A stretch of 8,582 bases of DNA from an uncultured Sphingorhabdus sp. (GTDB lineage Bacteria; Pseudomonadota; Alphaproteobacteria; Sphingomonadales; Sphingomonadaceae). Below are positions 1 to 6,586 of this stretch, one piece after another (the first letter of the stretch is position 1; each line of letters begins with the position of its first letter). The translations under genes and the position numbers were made by a program. Location: NCBI GenBank assembly GCA_937873665.1, contig CALMYW010000352.1:1-8582 (forward strand). The letters are read 5' to 3'. The notes under the pieces were generated by a model. The model searched no databases. It worked only from the letters and a program-made list of their open reading frames with translations, and was not told where the DNA came from.

Positions 1-1
1 A

Positions 2-559
2 GCTGTGATGCGCCGCTTGGCCAACGGCGAGAGTTTCTTCCAACAGCAGATCACCGCTACGCGTGGAGACGGCGACTGCCTTCTTTCGCCCAATTTGCCA
101 GGCGGCATGGAGGTTCTCGACGTCGGCACAACTCAGTATTGCGTCTCCGATGAAGCCTATGTAGCCGCGACCGATGGTGTGCAGGTTACAGCTCAGATGC
201 AAAGCCTGGGCAACGCGATGTTTGGCGGTACCGGTGGATTTTTTATCGGTCGTTCCAGCGGCAAAGGCAAATTGGTGGTGTCCGGCTTTGGGTCAATCTT
301 CTCTCTGGATGTCACCCCCGCCAAGAGCGTCGTTATTGACAACGGCCATGTGGTCGCCTGGGACAGCAGTCTCCGCTATGAACTGGCGGCTTCGACCAGC
401 CAGAGCCAGGGACTGCTCGGCAACCTGGTCAATAGCGTTACCAGCGGCGAGGGCATTGTCCTGAAATTTACAGGGCAGGGTCGTGTCATCGTGTGCTCAC
501 GAAACCGTTCTGGTTTTGTGACCTGGATGGGCACAAAGCTAGGCATCAAGAATTCGTAA
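2..559 (+). CDS. AIM24 family protein, 5'-truncated by window edge
   Basis: This is the C-terminal 185 residues of an AIM24-family (formerly DUF124) protein. The frame is open to the first base, and the GTG and ATG at 5 and 8 lie just before the conserved GESFF segment. In full-length relatives this segment follows several dozen further residues, so the true start is upstream. Family features seen are L-x-x-GESFF near the start, a glycine-rich GGFFIG stretch, the SGKGKLVVSGFGSIF strand pattern, VDNGHVVAW-like IDNGHVVAWD, and SGEGIVLKF followed by GQGRVIV. The fold is a beta-rich double-stranded helix. Bacterial members have no proven activity; the yeast namesake is a mitochondrial inner-membrane protein. 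AIM24 proteins often sit beside TerD/TerB genes, and here the gene precedes terB by 44 bp in the same direction. A role in membrane-linked stress sensing is inference. Confidence 0.85.
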   Translation, partial: AVMRRLANGESFFQQQITATRGDGDCLLSPNLPGGMEVLDVGTTQYCVSDEAYVAATDGVQVTAQMQSLGNAMFGGTGGFFIGRSSGKGKLVVSGFGSIFSLDVTPAKSVVIDNGHVVAWDSSLRYELAASTSQSQGLLGNLVNSVTSGEGIVLKFTGQGRVIVCSRNRSGFVTWMGTKLGIKNS

Positions 560-603
560 TTCCCGGCAATCCGCCATTTTTCCATACGAAAGGTTAACCG
601 CTT

Positions 604-1053
604 ATGTCCTTCCTCGATTCCCTCAAGAAATCCGTTATTGATGCTGGCAAATCCATGAATTCGGAATTGCAGAAGTTCCGTTCCAAAGATCTGATGCAAG
701 CCATCGTCGCCGGCGCAACGATGATCGCGTACGCAGATGGTGTGGTGTCAGCCTCTGAAAAGCAAAAGCTCATGGGTTACGTTCGCAATTCCGAGCAGCT
801 CAGCGTTTTCGATACCGACAAAGTGATCGAGTCCTTCAATCAAAACCTGTCACGCTTCGAGTTTGATTCCACCATTGCCGCAGGCGAAGCTCTGCAGAAA
901 ATCGCTGTCTTCAAGGGCAAGCCCGAAGCGCACCTGATTGTGCGGGTGTGCCTGGCCATTGCCAATGCGGACGGCAATTTCGACACCACAGAGCAGCAAG
1001 CGCTTGAACAGATCTGCCGATCCCTCGACCTCGACATCAAGTCGTTCGTTTAA
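604..1053 (+). CDS. terB: TerB family tellurite resistance protein
   Basis: The protein has 149 residues, close to the roughly 151 of enterobacterial TerB. It starts with MSFLDSLKK, like known TerB proteins, and the ATG at 604 is preceded by a GAAAGG ribosome site at 588-593. The helical TerB domain has its two characteristic acidic segments: ADGVVSASEKQKL (D45, E52) and NADGNFDTTEQQAL (D123, D127, E130). In the structurally studied family member these acidic residues line a metal-binding surface. The segment ending SLDLDIKSF closes the domain at the usual place. TerB is a soluble or membrane-peripheral protein that is known to associate with TerC and other Ter proteins at the inner membrane. 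No terC is in the window. The gene lies 24 bp before the terZ-like gene, in the same operon. Confidence 0.93.
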   Translation: MSFLDSLKKSVIDAGKSMNSELQKFRSKDLMQAIVAGATMIAYADGVVSASEKQKLMGYVRNSEQLSVFDTDKVIESFNQNLSRFEFDSTIAAGEALQKIAVFKGKPEAHLIVRVCLAIANADGNFDTTEQQALEQICRSLDLDIKSFV

Positions 1054-1077
1054 TCGATTCACAACCAAGGAGCAACC

Positions 1078-1659
1078 ATGTCTGTAAGTTTGCAAAAAGG
1101 CCAGAAAATCAGTCTTTCGAAGGAAGGTGGCGGTGAACTAACCTCGGTCGTGATGGGGTTGGGCTGGGATGCGATGGCGAAGAAGGGCCTGTTCGGATTC
1201 GGCGGCGGCGCCCAGGAAGTCGACCTCGACGCCTCCTGTCTTCTCTTTGACGAAAATCGCAACCAGCTGGATTCGGTGTGGTTTCGACAATTGCGCAGCC
1301 GCGACGGCAGTATCCAGCACACCGGCGACAATCGTACCGGCGACGGGGATGGTGATGACGAACAGATCATCGTCAACCTGAGTTCGGTTCCGGCCAACGT
1401 GAAGTCGCTGATCTTCACGGTCAATTCTTTCACCGGTCAGAACTTTTCGCAGGTCAAGAACGCCTACTGCCGCCTGGTCGACAAGACCACCGGCAAGGAA
1501 ATCGCCCGCTATGACCTGAGCGTTCAAGGCACTCACTCGGCGCAGATCATGGCCAAGGTCTATCGCCACAACGGCGAATGGAAGATGCACGCGATCGGCG
1601 AAAACGGTACGGGTCAGACCTTCAAAGATCTGATGCCGCAAATCCTTCCGCACATTTAA
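1078..1659 (+). CDS. terZ: TerD-family calcium-binding stress protein, TerZ-like
   Basis: This 193-residue TerD-domain protein has a strong AAGGAG ribosome site at 1067-1072, 5 bases before ATG. Conserved features in order are GLGWD (27-31), DLDAS (49-53), the signature HTGDNRTGDGDGDDE (81-95), ARYDL (143-147) and YRHNGEWK (162-169). The acidic signature and nearby aspartates bind calcium in structurally studied TerD-family proteins. The KKGLFGFGGG insert after GLGWDAMA and the VWFRQLRS segment, together with the length of 193, fit TerZ better than TerD or TerE from enterobacterial plasmids. That assignment is from memory of those proteins. TerD-family proteins are thought to act as metal-responsive scaffolds in tellurite, phage and chemical-stress resistance. 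Being the only TerD paralogue visible, it may be joined by others upstream of the window. Confidence 0.93.
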   Translation: MSVSLQKGQKISLSKEGGGELTSVVMGLGWDAMAKKGLFGFGGGAQEVDLDASCLLFDENRNQLDSVWFRQLRSRDGSIQHTGDNRTGDGDGDDEQIIVNLSSVPANVKSLIFTVNSFTGQNFSQVKNAYCRLVDKTTGKEIARYDLSVQGTHSAQIMAKVYRHNGEWKMHAIGENGTGQTFKDLMPQILPHI

Positions 1660-1672
1660 CAAAGGGCAGCGC

Positions 1673-2692
1673 ATGCGTGTTTGGTTCAACAAGACCTTTT
1701 CCTCGGTTCATGCCGCCCTATGTCTCATTCGCAAGGCAGATGCCGATGGACGCTACGAACTTGTCGCGTCCAGTCCTAACCCGCATGCGCTTGTCAAAAC
1801 GGCCTCGCATCACTTTTTTGATGAGCCCTCGAAGGTAACCGGGGTTGAATACCTCGATTGGTGCGAGAACTTCTGCTTGCGCCACGAGATCGACATCTTC
1901 ATTCCAGGCAAGGAAGCGGCGCTTCTCGCGGGTGAGCACGAACGCTTCCGCAATGCCGGAACCAAGATCATGAGTTGCGCCACTCGCGACAACCTGGACC
2001 TCATTCACAACAAGGGCCGGTTCTACGAGTTGGTCAAATGCGATCCCGCGCCGCCGCCAGCGTGCATTCCGTGCTCATCGCCAAAAGAATTTGAAGATGC
2101 CTATGCCCAATTGGCGGCAAAGCACGGAGAACTGTGCATCAAGCCATCGGTGTCGGTTTACGGCATTGGCTTTCGCCGTATTCGCGAGGATCGTAGCGCA
2201 TTCGAGCTTTTTTCCGGTGGTCACGACTACCAGCTTGACCTTGCCTCGCTCCGATCCATGCTGTCCTCCCAAGAGCAGTTCCCAACCATGCTGGTCATGG
2301 AGTATTTGGGAGGAAGTGAATTCAGCGTCGACTGCATCGCAGATCAAGGAACGCTGAAATGCGCCATTGCTCGGCGCAAACCACCAGGGATTGCAGGGGG
2401 GCAAGTCATTGACCCCCGCGACGATATCCAAGAGGCCTGCCATGCTGTGGTTGCCCAATTTGGGTTGAACGGCTACGCCAATATCCAGTTTCGCGAAGGC
2501 AAGGAGGGGCTGCGCATTCTCGAAGTGAACCCACGCATGTCCGGGGGAATTGGAATGGCCTGCCTCGCTGGCCCCAACCTCCCCTATCTCGGCCTCGTAG
2601 GGTTCGATCGTGGTTATGACGCGGTAGACATACCCGCGGTGTCGGCCGGCATCCGTGTGGCCGAATACAATCAGGGAACGATATTGCCGTGA
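1673..2692 (+). CDS. Ter-associated ATP-grasp ligase
   Basis: This 339-residue ATP-grasp enzyme is of the kind found in Ter-linked biosynthetic operons. The N-terminal part (1-105) is a pre-ATP-grasp Rossmann-like region beginning MRVWFNKTFSSVHAAL. The ATP-grasp fold follows. K114 (HNKGRFYEL) and K157 (CIKPSVSVYGIGF) are the likely ATP-contacting lysines, with a glycine-containing loop at 160-167. VMEYLGGSEFSVD (208-220) is the adenine/hinge strand, and RILEVNPRMSGG (281-292) supplies E284 and N286 for magnesium plus R288. It resembles the carbamoyl-phosphate synthetase and D-Ala-D-Ala ligase type, which activates a carboxylate as acyl phosphate and joins it to an amine or similar nucleophile. 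The substrate is unknown. The ribosome site AAAGGG (1661-1666) serves the ATG, 13 bp after terZ. The stop overlaps the next start as GTGA, so translation is probably coupled. Confidence 0.9.
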   Translation: MRVWFNKTFSSVHAALCLIRKADADGRYELVASSPNPHALVKTASHHFFDEPSKVTGVEYLDWCENFCLRHEIDIFIPGKEAALLAGEHERFRNAGTKIMSCATRDNLDLIHNKGRFYELVKCDPAPPPACIPCSSPKEFEDAYAQLAAKHGELCIKPSVSVYGIGFRRIREDRSAFELFSGGHDYQLDLASLRSMLSSQEQFPTMLVMEYLGGSEFSVDCIADQGTLKCAIARRKPPGIAGGQVIDPRDDIQEACHAVVAQFGLNGYANIQFREGKEGLRILEVNPRMSGGIGMACLAGPNLPYLGLVGFDRGYDAVDIPAVSAGIRVAEYNQGTILP

Positions 2693-3855
2693 GTGCACTG
2701 GCGAATCTGTCCGTGGCGGACACGCATTTGCGTGGCGATCTACCTATGGGGCGGATCGAGATAACTGTCGATCGCGCCGAGATTCCTCCGCATGAGCTGT
2801 TCAGCCTGGCCACAAGGAACAACCCCAAACGAGCCTTTTTGTTTTTGTCTCACGTCCTGGGCAAACACCTGCCGGTGACCCCGAAGGCGATGGAGGATGT
2901 TCACGAGCGCCTGTCCCGCCACATTCCAGATTTGCCGCAACCGGTTATCTTTATCGGCATGGCTGAGACTGCCACAGGCCTTGGTCAAGGTGTCTTTGAA
3001 GCTTGGCAGCGCACCCACCCCGGGCAGGAAGCTGTTTTCCTGCACACCACTCGCTACCAGGTGCAAAACGGCGTGCCGATTTATTTCGAGGAAGCCCATA
3101 GCCATGCCCCGTTGCAATGGCTTTATCAACCCGAGGACCCGGCGCTGTCCTGGCGCTTCCAACACGCACGCTCGCTGGTCCTGATTGATGACGAAATCAG
3201 CACGGGAAGCACTTTCCATGCGCCTGCCGTCACGGACGTCCATCTTGCCGCCATTACTGACTTCACCGGTCCCGCCCGCAAGGCACAACTGGCTGATCAG
3301 TTCGATACCGCGTGGAGCATTGGCGCCCTCCTCTATGGGCAATGGCATTTTGAGCCAAATGGACGGGTCGCCCCCGCTCCTCCGAATTCTCAAGCGCCAA
3401 GTGGTACCGCGCCAACCGTTGTCGATAGCGGCTTTGGGCGCCTCGGACGCGGCAATTGTGTGACCGTCCCTAAGGAACGCCTTGCAGCCCTCTGCCAAGG
3501 AATGCTTCCAACGGATCGCGTACTGGTCCTGGGAACCGGGGAATTCATGCATCCGGCGTTTGTGCTGGCGCGGGAGATGCACGACATGACCGGAGCGAGG
3601 GTTTTCATGCACGCCACAACCCGATCGCCCATCGTGACGTGGGGACCGATCGAGAAAGCAATGAGCTTCCCGGATAACTACGGCGAAGGCATACCCAATT
3701 TTCTCTACAACTGTGGGCCAGACCAATACGACCACGTGTTCATCTGCCATGAAACCGGCGTCACTCCTAGTCTGATCGCCGTCGCCCGCCAACTTGGCGC
3801 ACGCCTGTTGCATTTTCGTTCGGAGCAAGAGATTGAAGAAAATACTGTTCGCTGA
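2689..3855 (+). CDS. Phosphoribosyltransferase with C-terminal TRSP domain
   Basis: This 388-residue protein begins with GTG at 2689, overlapping the ATP-grasp stop by 4 bases. The N-terminal half is a type I PRTase. VFIGMAETATGLGQGV is an early glycine-rich loop, and VLIDDEISTGST (164-175) is the PRPP-binding motif with the acidic pair D167/D168 followed by the STGST phosphate loop. A proline- and alanine-rich linker (about 225-245) leads to the TRSP domain, whose naming motif TRSP is at 311-314 within HATTRSPIVTW, with GTGEFMHPAF upstream. The enzyme should transfer ribose-5-phosphate from PRPP to, or from, a base-like acceptor. The TRSP domain is confined to this PRTase type and has no known function. 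The architecture is typical of Ter-linked operons proposed to make a nucleoside-like product. The end overlaps the HAD gene by 23 bases. The acceptor is unknown. Confidence 0.9.
   Translation: MSALANLSVADTHLRGDLPMGRIEITVDRAEIPPHELFSLATRNNPKRAFLFLSHVLGKHLPVTPKAMEDVHERLSRHIPDLPQPVIFIGMAETATGLGQGVFEAWQRTHPGQEAVFLHTTRYQVQNGVPIYFEEAHSHAPLQWLYQPEDPALSWRFQHARSLVLIDDEISTGSTFHAPAVTDVHLAAITDFTGPARKAQLADQFDTAWSIGALLYGQWHFEPNGRVAPAPPNSQAPSGTAPTVVDSGFGRLGRGNCVTVPKERLAALCQGMLPTDRVLVLGTGEFMHPAFVLAREMHDMTGARVFMHATTRSPIVTWGPIEKAMSFPDNYGEGIPNFLYNCGPDQYDHVFICHETGVTPSLIAVARQLGARLLHFRSEQEIEENTVR
3822..3825 (+). promoter_or_regulatory. Ribosome binding site fixing the TTG start of the HAD gene
   Basis: GGAG lies 7 bases before the TTG at 3833, inside the end of the PRTase-TRSP gene. 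It supports TTG 3833 as start rather than the upstream in-frame TTG at 3794, which would add 13 residues with no family counterpart before the phosphatase motif. Confidence 0.6.
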
Positions 3856-4588
3856 TTTGGACGACACCCTGTTCCAGAGCCATCGCAAGTCCAATCCGGC
3901 GGACAACTGGATTCCCCTTGCGTACCTTGCGGATGGGGCTCCTATCTCCTATGCCAATCCACAACAGCAGGCAGCTCTGCAGATGTTCCAGCGGGAGATG
4001 ACCCTGATACCAGTAACCGCTCGCAATCACGATGCCTTCAAGCGAGTGCGTATCCCTTTTGTCGCCGAAGCTGTTCTCAACTACGGCGGGATCATTCTCA
4101 ACGCTGATGGCACCCCGGACGAAGCTTGGTTGGCATCAAGCCAAGAACTGGCCCGTCAGTCAGAATCGGATTTGCACGCCTGGATTGAGGCAATCTCGCT
4201 GGAAAACGACCGTCTGCAGTTGGATCTCGGCGTTCGTCTCATTAGTGACTTTGCCGTTCCCTTCTATGTGGTCGCCAAATCGAAGTCTGGCAACGCTGCA
4301 TCGGTCGCCACGGTTGCTGAGTTTTGCGTTCGTGCGCGCGACAACGGCAACCTCCCTGACGTGTTCATCCACGCCAACACCAATAATCTCGCCCTGATAC
4401 CCAGGTGGCTCGACAAACGCAACGCCGTTGCCTTTCTACGGGAGCGTTATGAAGACCAGCACAGAGAAGTCCTAACGTTCGGTATGGGGGACAGCCTGGT
4501 TGACCTCAATTTTGTTGCTGCCTGCGACTACATGATCGTTCCTTCCGGCAGCCAGATTGCAGGGCAAAGACTGGGAGCGGCGCAATGA
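3833..4588 (+). CDS. HAD superfamily phosphatase of the Ter-associated module
   Basis: This is a 251-residue HAD hydrolase starting at TTG 3833, which places the catalytic motif right at the N-terminus (MKKILFADLDDTL), as is usual. The motif I nucleophile is D8 with acid/base D10. Motif II is T62 in PVTARN. The lysine of motif III is probably K195 in LDKRNAV, and motif IV is GMGDSLVDL (217-225) with D220 and D224 for magnesium. The large segment between motifs II and III (about 70-180) is a C2-type cap, which puts it near the Cof and sucrose-phosphatase type of HAD enzymes. It should hydrolyse a phosphate monoester, plausibly the 5'-phosphate of the ribotide made by the neighbouring PRTases. 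That substrate is inference from operon context. It overlaps the previous gene by 23 bases and the next by 4 (ATGA), so coupled translation is likely. Confidence 0.88.
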   Translation: MKKILFADLDDTLFQSHRKSNPADNWIPLAYLADGAPISYANPQQQAALQMFQREMTLIPVTARNHDAFKRVRIPFVAEAVLNYGGIILNADGTPDEAWLASSQELARQSESDLHAWIEAISLENDRLQLDLGVRLISDFAVPFYVVAKSKSGNAASVATVAEFCVRARDNGNLPDVFIHANTNNLALIPRWLDKRNAVAFLRERYEDQHREVLTFGMGDSLVDLNFVAACDYMIVPSGSQIAGQRLGAAQ

Positions 4589-5679
4589 GTTTCCACGGCA
4601 GCTACCGTCACGAGGACGTTGAGTTCCTCCTCAAGCCTATTCCCATGACGTTGATTGAGTCCACGCTGGACAAGGAGCGACTGATCCAGTCAGGAGCCCG
4701 GCATTACAGCGAAATGCTGTCACCTGAGAAATTGCCATCAGATCGTTATCGTCAGCTGTTCAGTGAAGCGCATGAACTGAACCGCGATCGCATGGCGCGC
4801 GATTGCCTGGTGCTGGCCATGCTCATTCGAGAACAGGTCGGGGAACAGCCAACGCTGGTTTCCCTTGCCCGTGCCGGCACGCCAGTGGGGGCTATTCTTG
4901 GTCATTTGCTGCGCCACTTAACGGGCAACGCCATCCCCCACTATTCAGTTTCGATCATCCGTGACAGGGGAATCGACGCCAATGCGCTCGACACCATCCT
5001 GGCTCGAGGCGCCCGCCCGGAGTCTATTGTCTTTATCGACGGCTGGACTGGCAAAGGCGTGATTACCGCCGAGCTCACAAAAGCGGTTGCCGAATACAAC
5101 CGGGATCGGGACACATGCATTAGCCCCGACCTCTACGTGCTGTGTGATCTAGCGGGGAAAGCCCACTGCGCAGCCACCGTCGAGGATTACCTGATTCCAT
5201 CGTCCATCCTCAATTCCACCATTTCCGGTCTGGTCAGCCGCTCCATCCTCAATGAAGCCATTGGCCGACTGGATTACCATGGCTGCGTTGTCTTCTCCGA
5301 ATTCGCAAGCCAGGACCTGTCGGTCTGGTTTGTTGATGAGATTGTGCGCATCGCCACCCGCATGCTTGCGAAACAGGCCAATCCGCTCCGCGGAGACCTT
5401 GTCGACAAAATTGCCCAGTCGCAAAAGAGCGATTGTTTTATCGCTGAAGAGATGAGCCGCCATGGCATCACCGACCGCAACTTGATCAAGCCGGGGATTG
5501 GCGAGGCAACGCGCGTTCTGCTCCGCCGTCTTCCCGAGCGCCTGATCATCCGCGATCGCCATCAGCAGGCAGTACAACACTTGATTGCCCTCGCTCAGGA
5601 AAAGGATGTCCTGATTGAGGAACGCCCAACCCTTCCCCTCAATGCCGTTTCTGTTATCAGGAGTGCCTCCGATGCGTAA
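4585..5679 (+). CDS. StiP-type phosphoribosyltransferase with C-terminal PELOTA RNA-binding-like domain
   Basis: This 364-residue protein has two parts. The first (about 20-290) is the PRTase-like domain found in Ter operons, also annotated as StiP or, misleadingly, cysteine protease StiP. It has SLARAGTPVGAIL, an early loop, then VFIDGWTGKG (149-158) in the position of the PRPP motif, with a single acidic residue D152, and SILNSTISGLVSRSIL further on. The second part (about 299-357), starting NLIKPGIGEATRVLLRR, matches the PELOTA-like domain, related to RNA-binding domains of the L7Ae/Pelota class. The reaction is unknown. By fold it should use PRPP or a ribotide, and the PELOTA part suggests contact with RNA. 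The start overlaps the HAD stop by 4 bases, and the last 8 bases overlap the lyase gene. The DGWTGKG motif lacks the usual second acidic residue, but this appears normal for the family. Confidence 0.88.
   Translation: MSFHGSYRHEDVEFLLKPIPMTLIESTLDKERLIQSGARHYSEMLSPEKLPSDRYRQLFSEAHELNRDRMARDCLVLAMLIREQVGEQPTLVSLARAGTPVGAILGHLLRHLTGNAIPHYSVSIIRDRGIDANALDTILARGARPESIVFIDGWTGKGVITAELTKAVAEYNRDRDTCISPDLYVLCDLAGKAHCAATVEDYLIPSSILNSTISGLVSRSILNEAIGRLDYHGCVVFSEFASQDLSVWFVDEIVRIATRMLAKQANPLRGDLVDKIAQSQKSDCFIAEEMSRHGITDRNLIKPGIGEATRVLLRRLPERLIIRDRHQQAVQHLIALAQEKDVLIEERPTLPLNAVSVIRSASDA
5659..5663 (+). promoter_or_regulatory. Ribosome binding site fixing the lyase start
   Basis: AGGAG stands 8 bases before ATG 5672, within the 3' end of the StiP-type PRTase gene. 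It favours 5672 over the in-frame ATG at 5615, which would add 19 residues of low-complexity sequence and a 65-base overlap. Confidence 0.65.
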
Positions 5680-6568
5680 TTTGCCAGCGCTTGGCGCGTC
5701 GCTGTACGTTCCCACCACACACCCCGACCTGGCCGCGATTGCGGCCGGCAAGAAGCTTGCTGACGTGCGTTCGATCATCTTCTGCACAGAGGACGCTGTG
5801 AATGAAGCTGATCTTGGCGCGGCTCTTGTCAATCTGGGTCAATCGTTAGACCACCTACAACCCTCGGAAGGGCGCTACAGATTTGTGCGTGCGCGCAACC
5901 CAGGGGTGCTTCGGCAGGTCTTGTCCATGCCGGGTGCTGAACGGCTGGATGGGTTTGTCCTGCCGAAGGTGACCTCGGACAACATCGACATTTACATGAA
6001 TCATCTTGAACGCGAAGGTAGCCCGATACAGTGGGTGATGCCTACTCTCGAAACGCGCGAAGTGTTCAATGATGCTTCCATGCAGGACCTTCTACGACGC
6101 ATGGACCGTGCGCGCTGGAGGGAGCGTATCCTCAGCTTGCGTATTGGTGGGAACGATTTGCTTTCATTGCTACGCATGCGCCGCCCCCGCGGCCGAACGA
6201 TCTATGAAACCCCGATCGGTCAGGTGATCGCCCGCCTTGCCACTACTTTCATTCCCTACGGGTTCTCTATTGCTGCCCCGGTTTTTGAACATCTTGACGA
6301 CGTGGAGACGCTATCACGGGAAATCGAAGAGGATCTGAACTACGGCTTGCTCGGCAAAACGGCAATTCACCCATCCCAAGTGCCCCTAATCGAACGACAC
6401 TACCGGGTGCGCCAGCAGGATGTTGAGACTGCGATTCGCATTCTTCATCATGACGCTCCAGGGGTGTTCAAACTTCACCAATCGATGTGCGAGCCGGCAA
6501 CTCACCGTCCCTGGGCGCATTCGGTCCTCGAGGCTGCGCGCTGTTTCGGCAGCGTCAACGCAGCATAG
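5672..6568 (+). CDS. CitE-like C-C bond lyase, TIM-barrel, Ter-associated
   Basis: The chosen start gives 298 residues beginning MRNLPALGASLYVPTTH, where the family's first barrel strand is expected. Features of the HpcH/HpaI and citrate-lyase-beta superfamily are TED (39-41, with E40), RARNP with a conserved arginine, VLPKV, PTLETREVF with a catalytic-site glutamate, LRIGGNDLL (156-164, R157 and D162) and GKTAIHPSQV (228-237), the counterpart of the CitE G-x-x-x-IHPxQ motif. Enzymes of this superfamily use a divalent metal and an enolate intermediate to make or break a C-C bond next to a carboxylate, often with acyl-CoA. The Ter-linked branch is shorter in its late barrel loops and has no known substrate. 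It could make or cleave the small acid that feeds the ATP-grasp or PRTase steps. It overlaps the preceding gene by 8 bases. Confidence 0.87.
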   Translation: MRNLPALGASLYVPTTHPDLAAIAAGKKLADVRSIIFCTEDAVNEADLGAALVNLGQSLDHLQPSEGRYRFVRARNPGVLRQVLSMPGAERLDGFVLPKVTSDNIDIYMNHLEREGSPIQWVMPTLETREVFNDASMQDLLRRMDRARWRERILSLRIGGNDLLSLLRMRRPRGRTIYETPIGQVIARLATTFIPYGFSIAAPVFEHLDDVETLSREIEEDLNYGLLGKTAIHPSQVPLIERHYRVRQQDVETAIRILHHDAPGVFKLHQSMCEPATHRPWAHSVLEAARCFGSVNAA

Positions 6569-6586
6569 GCGGAGGGGAACTTCAAT

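Noticed and set aside
550..562. Inverted repeat GAATT-CGT-AATTC over the AIM24 stop codon, considered as a terminator
   Set aside because: The 5-bp AT-rich stem with a 3-base loop and no following T-run is too weak for a terminator, and terB follows in the same direction after 44 bp.
1138..1692. A minus-strand open frame of 184 codons opposite the terZ-like gene
   Set aside because: The plus strand carries an unmistakable TerD-family protein. The antisense translation shows no family motif.
3794..3832. Longer N-terminus for the HAD gene from TTG 3794
   Set aside because: It adds a cysteine-rich stretch with no role in the HAD fold and lacks a good ribosome site, whereas TTG 3833 has GGAG at 7 bases.
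2740..3906. A minus-strand open frame of 388 codons opposite the PRTase-TRSP gene
   Set aside because: It is antisense to a gene with clear PRPP and TRSP motifs, its translation has no recognisable domain, and no gene spacing or ribosome site supports it. Long antisense frames are common in GC-rich coding DNA.
5615..5671. Longer N-terminus for the lyase from ATG 5615
   Set aside because: ATG 5672 has an AGGAG site 8 bases upstream and places the first conserved strand near the N-terminus. The extra 19 residues are proline-rich and lie inside the preceding gene.
5149..5832. A minus-strand open frame of 227 codons spanning the PRTase-PELOTA and lyase junction
   Set aside because: It crosses two well-supported plus-strand genes and has no recognisable protein features.
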